Assembly (NCBI GenBank): GCA_903892415.1
Contig: CAITIQ010000660.1
Coordinates: 31,998 to 95,997 of the forward strand
DNA length: 64,000 nucleotides
Source of the DNA: an uncultured delta proteobacterium
Lineage (GTDB): Bacteria; Myxococcota_A; Polyangia; Polyangiales; Polyangiaceae
Direction of reading: 5' to 3'
The notes under the pieces were generated by a model. It was not told the DNA's origin and did not search any database. It saw nothing but the letters and a program-made list of their open reading frames with translations. Made by a program: the position numbers and the translations under genes. Shown piece after piece: positions 18,755-27,811 of this stretch (position 1 is the first letter of the stretch; each line of letters opens with the position of its first letter).

Positions 18755-19527
18755 GCTTCATCAAACACTCCCGCAGCGAATACATCGAGACGATCACCAT
18801 CTCGCGTCCGGACAAACTCAACGCGCTCAGTCCGGAGCTGCTGCAAGAACTGACTGACGTTTTCCGTTCGCTGCTGGAGCAGCCGGAGCGACCGCGCTGT
18901 GCGATCCTCACTGGCGAAGGCAAGGCCTTCGTTGCAGGTGCCGACATCGCAGCGATGGCGAATTTGCTGCCGGCTGAAGCCCGACGCTTTGCTGAGCTTG
19001 GGCATCGTCTCGGTTCGATGTTTGAGGAAGCGCCCTTCCCGATCATCGCTGCCGTGAATGGGTTTGCCTTGGGAGGCGGCTGTGAGCTCGCACTGGCGTG
19101 TGATTTCATCTTCGCTGCCGATTCCGCAAAGTTTGGGCAACCGGAAGTGAAGCTGGGCGTCATCCCTGGGTTTGGCGGAACCCAGCGCTTGGCGCGTCGA
19201 GTTGGCGTCGCCAAGGCACGTGAGCTCGTCTTCACGGGTGAAGTGATTGCGGCGGCCGAGGCTTTACGGCTCGGCCTAGTAAACGCGGTCTTTCCAGGCG
19301 CAGAGCTGATGGCACAGTCCGAAGCCACAGCGAAGAAGATCTGCGCGATGGGGCCACTCGCCGTAGCTGCAGCAAAACGCGTGCTGCTGCGCGGAGAAGA
19401 CCAGTCGCTGCCTGCCGCGAATGAACTCGAGGCAACGGCCTTCTCAGCTCTTTTCTCCAGCGAGGATCAGCGAGAGGGAATGAAGGCCTTCATCGAGAAA
19501 CGTTCAGCTACCTTCAAAGGGAGCTGA
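18751..19527 (+). CDS. Enoyl-CoA hydratase (crotonase family)
   Basis: 258 residues, typical crotonase length. It hydrates trans-2-enoyl-CoA to 3-hydroxyacyl-CoA. The oxyanion-hole segments GKAFVAGADIAAM (57-69) and NGFALGGGCELALACD (103-118) are intact, and both catalytic glutamates are present: Glu112 and Glu132 (QPEVKLGVIPGFGGTQRL). The start codon overlaps the stop of the dehydrogenase gene (ATGA), and the products act on each other's metabolite. Convergent with the PEGA gene, 5 bp apart. Confidence 0.93.
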   Translation: MSFIKHSRSEYIETITISRPDKLNALSPELLQELTDVFRSLLEQPERPRCAILTGEGKAFVAGADIAAMANLLPAEARRFAELGHRLGSMFEEAPFPIIAAVNGFALGGGCELALACDFIFAADSAKFGQPEVKLGVIPGFGGTQRLARRVGVAKARELVFTGEVIAAAEALRLGLVNAVFPGAELMAQSEATAKKICAMGPLAVAAAKRVLLRGEDQSLPAANELEATAFSALFSSEDQREGMKAFIEKRSATFKGS

Positions 19528-19532
19528 ACCGC

Positions 19533-21626
19533 TCAGTCCGTTCGTAGCTTGGCCACTGCGCTCTTCGTCTCTCCGGCGCCCACCTTCACACTGATCGACT
19601 TCTTCCCCAGCTCCGGGTGAATGAACGTCACAGTGTGGGTGCCGGGAGAAACCGACACGCCAGTGCGTGGTGTCTCCCCTAGCGGCTGACCGTCCAGGAG
19701 AACGCGCGAGGCCGGGATCGAATTGATGTTCAAGGTACCCGAGCCGCTCGCCGCTTCGACGGGCTCGCTGGTTCGCGTGGGGGGCGGAGAGCTGGTTGGC
19801 GGCGCCTGCTTCGGGCTCGTCGTCGTCGCTGAAGTAGCGTTGGCCGACGGCGTCGATGAAGGCAGATCATTGAGGCTGATCGCCTCCGGCTGCTTGCTGC
19901 TGAAGTCGACGGTTACCGTCTTTTCGGCGACGCCATCGGAGAAATCAACCAACTGTGAGAAGTCAGGGTTGTCGGCCTTCTTCGCCACGACGCGCCAGTT
20001 CCCAGTCGAGGTGTCGATCTCGATGGGAGTGGAAAACGGCGGATCGAGGGCTTTGCCTCGGCCACCGGTCCCGTCGGGTACCAGCGTGATCGATACTCCC
20101 TCGCCTTTGACGACGAGCGTCAGGCGTCCCTTCGCCACGGCGAGCTTTTGCTCACCAAGGTCAAACGTCTCTCCGGCCTTGAGCTCCACAGTTCGATCGA
20201 TCGGCTTGTACCGGTCGCCGCTCAGCTTGATCTCGTGACGGCCGGCTGAAAGGCCAGCGAGCCTGGCGGGAAGTACGCCGCGATCGACGCCATCCACCGA
20301 GATGCGCACGCCTGTTTGTGAACTCGCAACCACCAATGTGGTCTGCGCGGCTTCCAGCGTGAAGGACACGTTGGCCACCGAGCCCGCTTCCACATCGATT
20401 GTCTTCGGCTCGATCGGCACCGGCGAATTCGGTACGATCACCCGAACCGAATGGCGGCCGGTGTCCAGATCGCGGACCAGACATGGCGTGGCGTTGCAAA
20501 CGGGGCTTCCGTCAACGAATACGTCGGCACGTGGAACGCTCGCACCAGCTGCGTCGCGCACGTCGATCTGCAGGCTGCCCGGGCGCCTTGCGAACAGGTA
20601 GGTACCGAGCGCCGCGATCGACAGCAACGCAAACGCAGCCGCGGCTCCGAGCATCCATTTTTTTGCGCCGGGCTCTGCGGGGGCAACGGCTGGAGGTGCG
20701 CTCGTTGCGGCACCAAACGCCGGCATTACCGGCCGCTTGATCGCAAGCTCGGTGGCCGTGTGTGGGTTCCCGGAGGGTAGCCGCACAAACGCCTGATCAC
20801 GAACCTCCTCGGGCTGCTCGGGCAGCGGAGCTTGTTCGATGATCTGCGGGGAGGGAAAACTTGGGACGACGCTTCGCGAGAGCGCGGCTTGAGCAACGCC
20901 TGGCGCCGACGACTCCATCGGACGAGCTTGCGTGATGCTCGGAATCGGTGGCGGCGGCGGGAACATCGACGACGCTTTGGCCAGCGCCGGTGGCGCGGCG
21001 TCTACACCGTCGAGTCGTAGCGTGTCGGTCGAGGGCGGCTTTGAGTAGTCGACATTGGAGGCGGTCGGCCGCTTCGACATGTCACGGGAGGAGGCCCGCA
21101 TCCCGTTGCTGCCACTGTCGTGGGAAGGTGGATGCGAAGACGGAAACACATGCGTGCTCTCCTCTTCCTCGTCCCAATCAAGCCCAACGATCTCTCCCGA
21201 ATCATCCCGGCTCGAGGTGGGAGCTGGCGCCCGCGCGAGCAGTTCACGCGAGGCCGTGTTCATCTCGGGGAACATCCCGTTGGGTTTGACGTTGGTGATC
21301 GAGTCCGAGTGTGGATCGCGGGATTGCCGTGGCGGAGGAGGGCGCCCAACACCGACCAGCGTGCCCTGCGAGGGCTTCTTGAGGGGGGCGCTTACTGGCG
21401 GCAGGTTCGCGGCTCGGCCCGGCGGCGTGCTCACGGCCGGGAGCGGTCCGAACCCAGGTTCAGAACCCGGCCTCCCGCTATTGGGACTCGGGCTCGGAGG
21501 TGCACCGAGACCGCGAAAGACGCTCATCTCGGGGATGCCGTTGCTGGGCTGGGATACCTTGCGCGGCGGTGGCGCAACAGGTGGAAGATCCCGACGCGGT
21601 CGATCGGATTCGAAGCGTTGACCCAT
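19533..21626 (-). CDS. Single-pass membrane protein with Pro/Ser-rich N-terminus and PEGA domains
   Basis: 697 residues. Residues 1-320 are low-complexity Pro/Ser/Ala sequence with an acidic patch (LDWDEEEESTHVF, 149-161) and no catalytic domain. Residues 325-346 form one membrane helix preceded by KK, giving a cytoplasmic N-terminus. The exported part carries PEGA-type beta domains: one with DVFVDGSPVCNATPCLV, one with VRISVDGVDRGVLPARL, and a C-terminal one with SRVLLDGQPLGETPRTGVSV, joined by a Thr/Ser/Pro linker near 590-620. PEGA domains occur in surface and kinase-linked proteins of Myxococcota; the exact role is unknown. The ATG at 21626 lies after GGAACCTCC-like sequence of modest quality. 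Confidence 0.82.
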   Translation of the reverse strand: MGQRFESDRPRRDLPPVAPPPRKVSQPSNGIPEMSVFRGLGAPPSPSPNSGRPGSEPGFGPLPAVSTPPGRAANLPPVSAPLKKPSQGTLVGVGRPPPPRQSRDPHSDSITNVKPNGMFPEMNTASRELLARAPAPTSSRDDSGEIVGLDWDEEEESTHVFPSSHPPSHDSGSNGMRASSRDMSKRPTASNVDYSKPPSTDTLRLDGVDAAPPALAKASSMFPPPPPIPSITQARPMESSAPGVAQAALSRSVVPSFPSPQIIEQAPLPEQPEEVRDQAFVRLPSGNPHTATELAIKRPVMPAFGAATSAPPAVAPAEPGAKKWMLGAAAAFALLSIAALGTYLFARRPGSLQIDVRDAAGASVPRADVFVDGSPVCNATPCLVRDLDTGRHSVRVIVPNSPVPIEPKTIDVEAGSVANVSFTLEAAQTTLVVASSQTGVRISVDGVDRGVLPARLAGLSAGRHEIKLSGDRYKPIDRTVELKAGETFDLGEQKLAVAKGRLTLVVKGEGVSITLVPDGTGGRGKALDPPFSTPIEIDTSTGNWRVVAKKADNPDFSQLVDFSDGVAEKTVTVDFSSKQPEAISLNDLPSSTPSANATSATTTSPKQAPPTSSPPPTRTSEPVEAASGSGTLNINSIPASRVLLDGQPLGETPRTGVSVSPGTHTVTFIHPELGKKSISVKVGAGETKSAVAKLRTD

Positions 21627-21717
21627 GGAGGTTCCTCAGGCCCGTTCGGAAGCAACGTACGGGACGCTTCACTCTAGCTGAAGCACCCGCGCCAGTCGCA
21701 GTTTGTACGCAAAGTGA

Positions 21718-21742
21718 GAAAAAAAATTTGGCGCAGCCCAAC
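21718..21742 (-). terminator. Possible weak intrinsic terminator after the metallophosphatase gene
   Basis: On the minus strand a 4-bp stem (TTGG/CCAA, loop six bases, 21728-21741) is followed by ATTTTTTTT. The stem is short, so termination may be poor. It sits between the phosphatase stop and the PEGA gene. Confidence 0.3.
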
Positions 21743-21764
21743 GCAGCCAGCCTCAAACGTTCAG

Positions 21765-22499
21765 TCAGCGAACTTCCTTCTGATAGTAAGCGCGACGTGC
21801 AGGAACGCTGATCAACGTGCGGAGACGCTCATCAGCGGGAGGCGGCTTCTCGCCTTGGTTGAGGACCATCGCTGTCAGGCGACCACCGTAAACAGCCCCG
21901 GTGTCGATTCCCGTGGCGAACTGGGCGATCTCAGGATCGTCCTTGGCGTTGTGGCCAAATACCACGTGCTCCGGCCCCTGATAGTCCTGAGCCCAGCTCC
22001 GAAATCCGCGCACCATCACCGGGTTGCGTTGCTCGTCGAAGCTGCGCATGAACAGCAGATTCCGCGGGTCTTGCTCGGTCATCGGCACGTTGGGAACCAG
22101 GCCCGCATGCACGACCCGAATGTTGTGTTCGGGCAGGTCGTGCCAGAGCGGCATCGCTTTCAAGTACTCCCAATCAGAGGATGAAAGCCGCTTGGCTGCC
22201 TCACGGGTGAGCCCACCGATCTGCATCGTTCCGCCGGACTCCTTCCAGCGCAGCAGTCGATCTTCGTGATTTCCGCGGACAGAAACGGCCGAGAACGAGC
22301 GAGCCAGAGCGACGACTTCGTGAGGGTGAGGCCCTCGGACCACGAGGTCTCCAACGAACACGATGCGGTCGCTGCGCTTGGCTCCAATGTATCGAAGCAG
22401 GTCTTCAAGCTCGCGAACGCAACCGTGAACGTCGCCGACAATGACAGTTCGACTCAAGGCTACCCTCGTATCACGACGATGGCGGAATGCTTCCCCCAT
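21765..22499 (-). CDS. Calcineurin-like metallophosphatase (Ap4A hydrolase / PP2A-like type)
   Basis: 244 residues. The full metallophosphoesterase set is visible: GDVHG, GDLVVRGP, RGNHED, VVHAGL and a late FGHNA, with DTGAVYGG near the end. This arrangement is shared by symmetrical Ap4A hydrolases (ApaH), bacterial PrpA/PrpE-type Ser/Thr phosphatases and RNA-cap hydrolases, so the substrate is open. The ATG at 22499 overlaps the end of glgC by 29 bp. A TTG at 22457 with GAGGG just upstream would start at SRTVIVGDVHG, closer to the family start, and is an attractive alternative. In either case it is coupled to glgC. Confidence 0.85.
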   Translation of the reverse strand: MGEAFRHRRDTRVALSRTVIVGDVHGCVRELEDLLRYIGAKRSDRIVFVGDLVVRGPHPHEVVALARSFSAVSVRGNHEDRLLRWKESGGTMQIGGLTREAAKRLSSSDWEYLKAMPLWHDLPEHNIRVVHAGLVPNVPMTEQDPRNLLFMRSFDEQRNPVMVRGFRSWAQDYQGPEHVVFGHNAKDDPEIAQFATGIDTGAVYGGRLTAMVLNQGEKPPPADERLRTLISVPARRAYYQKEVR

Positions 22500-23769
22500 C
22501 AGCGAGTTTTGCTCGCTTTGGGATCACGACCACACCGCCTTCGCTCACGCTCCAGCGTTTCCGATCCGCAGCAAGGTCGTAGCCAATCTCCGTGTTGGGA
22601 GGGATCTCCACGTCCTTGTCGATGATCGCTCGACGAATGCGTGCGTGCCTTCCGATCACGACGTTCTCGAACAGCACGCACTCATCAACGGAACTGAACG
22701 AGTTGATGCGACAGCGATTCGAAAGCACCGAGCGGTTGATGCGCCCTCCCGAGATGATGCACCCTGACGAAACGAGACTCTCGGTCGCGACACCAACACG
22801 CGCATTGGCCTCGTCTCGAAACACGAACTTGGCCGGCGGATCGTGGTTGGTGCCCGTTCGCATCGGCCAGCGCGGGTTGTACAGGTTGAACGCTGGCTTC
22901 ACGCTCACCAGATCCATCTGCGCCTCGAAGTAAGCGTCGACTGTCCCAATGTCTCGCCAGTACGCGGCAGTAGCGCCTTCGGGATCTTCACCGGGGACGC
23001 GGTTCGTCATGAAGTCGTAGACGAAGCAGTTGTGCTTCTCCGCAACCATGCGGGGCACGATGTCACGGCCAAAGTCGTGAGCACTTGCCTCGTCCTTCGC
23101 GTCAGCGTGAAGCGCCGATGTGAGCGGTCCGGTCTTGAAGATGTAATTTCCCATCGAGGCCAGGCACCAACCAGGTCGTCCGGGCATTTCTGGCGGATCT
23201 TGCACCTTCTCGTGGAAGGCGAGGATTCGACCCTCGGCGTCAATTTCGATCACTCCAAAGGAGCGAGCCTCATCCTTGCGCACAGGAATTGCCGCGACCG
23301 TGAGGTCGGCGGACTTGTTGAGGTGATCGAGCAGCATTTGCCGCACGTCCATTTTGTAGACGTGGTCCCCTCCAAAGATGGTCACATGCTCGGGGTTCTC
23401 GTCTTCGATGACGTGCAGCGTCTGGTAGACGGCGTCGGCCGAGCCTTTGAACCACGAAAGGCCGGTGCGCTGCTGCGCCGGCAGCGTCTCGATGTAGCTG
23501 TCGAGCATGGGGGAGAGCCGCCAGGCCCGCGCGATGTGCTCCTCGAGAGATGCGCTTTTGTATTGGGTGATGACCTTGATCCGGGTCAGACCCGAATTGA
23601 CCATGTTGGAAAGAACGATGTCGATGATGCGGTAGCGGCCACCGAACGGTACAGCAGGCTTCGCTCGTTCGGCCGTTAACGGGCCGAGCCGACGTCCCTC
23701 GCCACCGGCGAGGATCATCGTGAGGATGCGGTGGACTTCGAATGGGGCGTGTAAGAGGGTCTCACGCAT
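22471..23769 (-). CDS. glgC: Glucose-1-phosphate adenylyltransferase
   Basis: 432 residues. GlgC makes ADP-glucose from ATP and glucose-1-phosphate, the committed step in glycogen synthesis. Signature ILAGGEGRRLGPLTAERAKPAVPFGG at the N-terminus (interrupted here only for reading) holds the nucleotide-binding loop; IIDIVLSNMVNSG, the sugar-phosphate region GTADAVYQ-like (GSADAVYQ) and FGGDHVYKMD follow; residues beyond about 300 show the left-handed beta-helix (hexapeptide-like VVIGRHARIRRAIIDKDVEI). Length is normal for the family. Other glycogen genes are not in the window. The phosphatase gene overlaps its 3' end. Confidence 0.94.
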   Translation of the reverse strand: MRETLLHAPFEVHRILTMILAGGEGRRLGPLTAERAKPAVPFGGRYRIIDIVLSNMVNSGLTRIKVITQYKSASLEEHIARAWRLSPMLDSYIETLPAQQRTGLSWFKGSADAVYQTLHVIEDENPEHVTIFGGDHVYKMDVRQMLLDHLNKSADLTVAAIPVRKDEARSFGVIEIDAEGRILAFHEKVQDPPEMPGRPGWCLASMGNYIFKTGPLTSALHADAKDEASAHDFGRDIVPRMVAEKHNCFVYDFMTNRVPGEDPEGATAAYWRDIGTVDAYFEAQMDLVSVKPAFNLYNPRWPMRTGTNHDPPAKFVFRDEANARVGVATESLVSSGCIISGGRINRSVLSNRCRINSFSSVDECVLFENVVIGRHARIRRAIIDKDVEIPPNTEIGYDLAADRKRWSVSEGGVVVIPKRAKLADGGSIPPSS

Positions 23770-23899
23770 GGCCGTGAGGGTACGGTACCTGAGCTAAAAG
23801 CACGCTGGTTTTTTGTAGTCGACACTCGGGACCTTTACGAAAAGCGCTCCTACTGGTAGCAAGCTCGGGGCCTTCCGACCCCGCCCACCCGAGGACCGA

Positions 23900-24727
23900 A
23901 TGAATCAGCGTGCCCCCTCCCGCGACCTCGCTTCAGCCATTGTTCCTGAGGTAAGAACTTCATCTTGGTCAAATAGCCGCACTTTGTGCCTAGTTCTGGC
24001 GACCTCGATCGCCGCTGTGGGCGCGTTCGGGTGCGGGCCAGAGGCGCCGGTTTACCAAAAGAAGGGCGCTCCCAGTGGCCGAGCAGCGGACCTTCCCGCT
24101 CCGCCGCGCCTGCCTGACAAGAAGAAAAAAGACGGCGATGCCTACACCATCTTCGGTGTCGTCCACGATCTTCACAGCAAGGTCCACCGCGACGAGGTGA
24201 ACGGCCAGAAGATCACATTGGTTGGCTACATCGTGAAGACCAACATGGAGAAATGTGCTGATGACACCAAGGCCATCGAGGAGAAATGCGCTCCGGCCTG
24301 TGCCATCCACAAGGGCGGCAAAGAGGACCCGACCGATTGCAAGGCTCCCGTTCCCACCTTCTGGATCGCCGACGCAAAGGACGACACCAAGAACGAGATC
24401 GTCGCGGTGATGGGTTGGGCCAGCAACTTCGCCGGCATCTACGACGCGATCGAAGAGATGGACAAGGCCACCACGCTCGAGAAGCAGAAGGAAGTGAAGT
24501 TCTCAGACTCGTTCGGCAAACTCCTGCCGAATCCGCTGCCGGCCAAGGGCGCTCGCGTGAAGATCACCGGCACCTACGGGCAGACCTACAAGGGCGCATC
24601 CTCAGGAACCGCCGCAGACCCGAAGTACGGCATCATGTCGCTCGAGACGATTGAGTACTTGGAGCCGAGCGCAGAGCTCGCCATCCTTCCCGGGATGAAA
24701 GAGCGCAAGAAGCTCAAGGACAAATAG
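23900..24727 (+). CDS. Hypothetical lipoprotein, OB-like domain possible
   Basis: 275 residues. A late signal peptide ends in the lipobox VGAFGC (Cys45), so the mature protein is a membrane-anchored lipoprotein. Residues 60-85 are Pro/Lys-rich; the folded part (about 83-260) has several short beta-type stretches (KITLVGYIVKTNM, KNEIVAVMGWA, GARVKITGTYGQTYK) that recall a nucleotide-binding OB fold of the tRNA_anti-like kind, and four Cys (CADD, CAPAC, DCKAP) that may pair outside the cytoplasm. GAGGA precedes the ATG by 6 bases. It is convergent with the GarR-type gene, 4 bp apart. Function not recognised. Confidence 0.72.
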   Translation: MNQRAPSRDLASAIVPEVRTSSWSNSRTLCLVLATSIAAVGAFGCGPEAPVYQKKGAPSGRAADLPAPPRLPDKKKKDGDAYTIFGVVHDLHSKVHRDEVNGQKITLVGYIVKTNMEKCADDTKAIEEKCAPACAIHKGGKEDPTDCKAPVPTFWIADAKDDTKNEIVAVMGWASNFAGIYDAIEEMDKATTLEKQKEVKFSDSFGKLLPNPLPAKGARVKITGTYGQTYKGASSGTAADPKYGIMSLETIEYLEPSAELAILPGMKERKKLKDK

Positions 24728-24731
24728 TCCG

Positions 24732-25631
24732 CTACTGGCTTGGGTGCTCGAGCCCAGCCAGCTCAAAAAGAACGGTCGCCAGGGCAGAGTAGTCCTCGCG
24801 GCCGTTTCCTTTGGCGCACAACGCTGTAACGAGCTGAGCGACCGTTGACGAGACGGGCATTGGCACCTCGTGGGAGCGAGCCGTTTCCATCGCAATTCGT
24901 AGGTCCTTGTTGAACATCTCGGCCCGAAAGCCCGGCACGAAATTGTTCTGCAGGATGCGCTCTCCGTGAACCTCGAGCACCCTGCTCGCGGCAAATCCGC
25001 CCATCAAGGCTTGTCTGACCTTGGCGCCGTCCACTCCCGACTTTTTCGCGAGGGCGAACGCCTCGCTCACCGCCGCAAGCGCGCCGCCAATGACTAGTTG
25101 GTTGCACACCTTGCACAGTTGGCCTGCCCCAGCCTCTCCCACGTGAACCAGGCGTTCCGGGCTGCCTAGTTTCTCGAGGATTGGCCGTACCCGTTCGAGC
25201 GCCTCACGCTCTCCCCCAACCATGATCGAAAGTGTTCCGCTCTTTGCGCCGATCTCGCCGCCACTCACGGGCGCATCGAGCATCCAGCTGCCACGCCGTT
25301 TGACCTCTGAGGCGAGTTCTTTGGCGGTCTCCGGCGAGATGCTGCTCATGTCGACGATCACGCTGTTTGGGCGCAAGTCCTCGAGTAGACCGTTCGGACC
25401 GGAGAGAACCGATCGAACGTCCGGTCCGTCGGGCAACATCGTGATGACCACGTCGCACTGCCGCGCAAGGTCGCTCGGAAGTGAGGCCGACTCCGCGCCC
25501 GCCGCGACCAACTCCTCGACCGGTTGGGGACTGCGACTGAGCACTCGTACTGCAAAGCCGGCTCGCACGAGGTTCAGCGCCATCGGCTTGCCCATCAACC
25601 CGAGCCCAATGAATCCGATCGGTCGTGCCAT
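24732..25631 (-). CDS. NAD(P)-dependent beta-hydroxyacid dehydrogenase (GarR / 3-hydroxyisobutyrate dehydrogenase family)
   Basis: 299 residues. N-terminal dinucleotide fold IGFIGLGLMGKPMALNL with GLGLMG at 9-14; substrate-binding DAPVSGG (119-125, Ser123); catalytic Lys174 in GAGQLCKVCNQL with Asn177. These are the full marks of the family that reduces tartronate semialdehyde or oxidises 3-hydroxyisobutyrate and related acids; the substrate cannot be read from the sequence. It is monocistronic, convergent with the preceding lipoprotein and divergent from the coiled-coil gene. Confidence 0.92.
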   Translation of the reverse strand: MARPIGFIGLGLMGKPMALNLVRAGFAVRVLSRSPQPVEELVAAGAESASLPSDLARQCDVVITMLPDGPDVRSVLSGPNGLLEDLRPNSVIVDMSSISPETAKELASEVKRRGSWMLDAPVSGGEIGAKSGTLSIMVGGEREALERVRPILEKLGSPERLVHVGEAGAGQLCKVCNQLVIGGALAAVSEAFALAKKSGVDGAKVRQALMGGFAASRVLEVHGERILQNNFVPGFRAEMFNKDLRIAMETARSHEVPMPVSSTVAQLVTALCAKGNGREDYSALATVLFELAGLEHPSQ

Positions 25632-25777
25632 CGGCGGGAGGTTAGTCGAACGATGCCGCTCGACCCAACCATTGGCTTCGCTGGTTCTGGCCGTGTCGGG
25701 AGAAGGCCACTTCCTCCCTCAACATAAAAATCCACCGTAGGCACCCAAGGTAGTGGCGGGTTGGTCGTCACACTCCC

Positions 25778-26572
25778 ATGGCCAACTCGCGCTCGCCTTC
25801 TAACCCCAACTCGCCCGGCAACCCCCCGACCCAAGAGAGTTCCGTTCTCTTTTCGCTACGGCAGCTCATGGATCTTGAGCAGTCGCGCATTCAGGAAGAA
25901 CAAGATCGTGAGCTGCAGGCGCAGCATGCTCGAGCCGCAGCAAAACTCGAGGCTGAGCTTCGCTTGGCGCGTGATGAAGAGGGTCGAAGGCGCGCGGTCG
26001 CTCAAGCGCGTATCGCCGAAGAGGCTCTGCGCCGTGAGGAGCAAGCAAGGCTCAACGCCATTCGCGAAGCCGAACTCTTGAAAGCACGGATGGTTGCTGC
26101 TGAGGAACTGCGACTACGAGAGGCTGAGGCCGAGCACACTCGGCGTCGAGAACTGCTCGAACTCGATGCAACGCACGAGAAGAGGCGGCTCAAGCGAGCG
26201 CTGCTGGCGGTTGGGATCGCGGCGTCTACAGCGCTTGCACTTGGCATTTTCACCTACGTCGGGGTCGTTGCTCCAAAACAGGCGCGCGAACGAAGCGAGC
26301 TTGAACGAGCCAATGACGAAGCGCGCTCCAAGGCCGAAGACATGCGAAGGTCATTGGCGACTTCCCAATCTGCCGCCGACCAACTCAACGAGGCTCTGCA
26401 GGCCGAGAAGAACAAGCGGGAGCGCCTCGAGCGCGAGGCCATCGAGCCGGCACGTGCGTCTGCCAAGCCCGCCGAGCCTGCTCGGCCGGTTGGTGGGCGC
26501 CCGGTGATTTCACCCATCGAAGAGCCACCTTGTGATCCGAGGGATCCAATGTGCTTCTCGTTGAAGCGCTAG
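25778..26572 (+). CDS. Coiled-coil single-pass membrane protein
   Basis: 264 residues. Residues 22-137 are a long charged coiled coil rich in Glu, Arg and Ala; residues 140-163 are one hydrophobic helix (LLAVGIAASTALALGIFTYV); residues 170-225 are a second coiled coil; the tail is Pro-rich and ends in CDPRDPMCF with two Cys. Topology is probably cytoplasmic N-terminus and exported C-terminus. Nothing catalytic is seen. The heptad-rich composition makes distant similarity searches unreliable. Function unknown. Confidence 0.7.
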   Translation: MANSRSPSNPNSPGNPPTQESSVLFSLRQLMDLEQSRIQEEQDRELQAQHARAAAKLEAELRLARDEEGRRRAVAQARIAEEALRREEQARLNAIREAELLKARMVAAEELRLREAEAEHTRRRELLELDATHEKRRLKRALLAVGIAASTALALGIFTYVGVVAPKQARERSELERANDEARSKAEDMRRSLATSQSAADQLNEALQAEKNKRERLEREAIEPARASAKPAEPARPVGGRPVISPIEEPPCDPRDPMCFSLKR

Positions 26573-26633
26573 CCACACCGTGAGCGTGTGGGCCTGGCTT
26601 TGGCTGCGGCTGCGACTGATGTAGTGTCCGCCC

Positions 26634-27713
26634 ATGAGAATCCGTTCCCTCCTTGCAGGTCTGATGCTCACGGTTGCGTGTGCTGATTCAGCTGTTCCTC
26701 CCGCGGCGCCGGGCGTTCCGATTGGGCCGCCCCAAGAACCAGACTCCGACCTCTTGGCGCTGATGAGCGGAGACGGTCGAGACCCCAAGGCCGAAGCGGT
26801 TTCGCCCGAGGAAAAAAAGAAGGCGGAAGAGGCACAGAAACTCATTGCCGACTTCGCCAAGTTAGACGCGGATCAAGCTAGTGAGCGAGCACGCATGACG
26901 GAGGTCGTTCGCAAGGAACTAGCCTCGCTCTCCGCCAAAGACTTTCCGACGCTTCGAGCCGCTCTAGACGCTGCACTCAAGAGTTCGCATCGGGCCCCGG
27001 GCTCTTCAGATCGTGATCAACAGCGTCACCCCGCGGAGATGCTGGACTTCTTCCGAGTCAAGACCACCTCCCGCGTGCTCGAGCTTGATGCAGGGGCTGG
27101 CTGGTACACCGAATTGCTCGCTCCCGTCCTAAGCAAGAAGGGCAAGTTGGTCGTAACCGGGCCGGACCCGAAGGGCCCGAGAACTGAGCGAGCGACGTTG
27201 TATGGGCAAAGGCTCTTTGGCCTACTCGACAAGGCACCAGAGCTGGGAGCAAAGGTTGGCTATGTCGTTGCCCCAAGCACTGGCCTCAGCTTCACAGCGG
27301 AGCTTGAGAATAGCTTCGACGTCGTGCTCAGTTTCCGCAACCTCCACAACTGGCAGCGGCGTGGTCAGCTGGATAAGAACCTCGCGGAGGTCTTCAAGGT
27401 TCTAAAGCCCGGCGGCGTCTTTGCGGTGGAGGCCCATCGAGGAAAGCCCGACGCCGATCCGAAGCAAAGTGCCGAAAAGGGCTACTTACCGGAGGCCTTC
27501 GTGATCGAACGCGCCGTCGCTGCTGGCTTCAAAAAGGACTCAAGCAGCGAGATGAACGCCAATCCAAAGGACAGCAAAGACTACGCAGACGGGGTCTGGG
27601 CACTCCCGCCGACGCTGTGGGGTGGAGATAAGGATAAGGAAAAGTTCTTAGCGATTGGCGAGAGCGATCGGATGACCGTCCGGTTCGTGAAACCCCTCAA
27701 GGCCAAGAAGTAA
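26634..27713 (+). CDS. Exported methyltransferase-like lipoprotein
   Basis: 359 residues. A short signal peptide ends in LTVAC (Cys17). Residues 40-110 are charged and helical. From about 140 there is a class I SAM-methyltransferase fold: VLELDAGAGWYTELLAPVL is motif I, KLVVTGPDPKGP lies in the position of motif II, FDVVLSFRNLHNW is motif IV, and LKPGGVFAVEAH is the post-IV strand. Family members with a signal peptide are known in proteobacteria, but the periplasm has no known SAM supply, so it may bind another ligand or be active before export. It is followed 98 bp later by another lipoprotein gene. Confidence 0.8.
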   Translation: MRIRSLLAGLMLTVACADSAVPPAAPGVPIGPPQEPDSDLLALMSGDGRDPKAEAVSPEEKKKAEEAQKLIADFAKLDADQASERARMTEVVRKELASLSAKDFPTLRAALDAALKSSHRAPGSSDRDQQRHPAEMLDFFRVKTTSRVLELDAGAGWYTELLAPVLSKKGKLVVTGPDPKGPRTERATLYGQRLFGLLDKAPELGAKVGYVVAPSTGLSFTAELENSFDVVLSFRNLHNWQRRGQLDKNLAEVFKVLKPGGVFAVEAHRGKPDADPKQSAEKGYLPEAFVIERAVAAGFKKDSSSEMNANPKDSKDYADGVWALPPTLWGGDKDKEKFLAIGESDRMTVRFVKPLKAKK

Positions 27714-27811
27714 CCTGCTGGTCACTGGCACACTGGGGCTCAACACCGCTGTGAAACGCAGCAGAGTTGGGCCGTGACCGTGGCATGCCTGATGCTTCCG
27801 GGAGATTCGAT

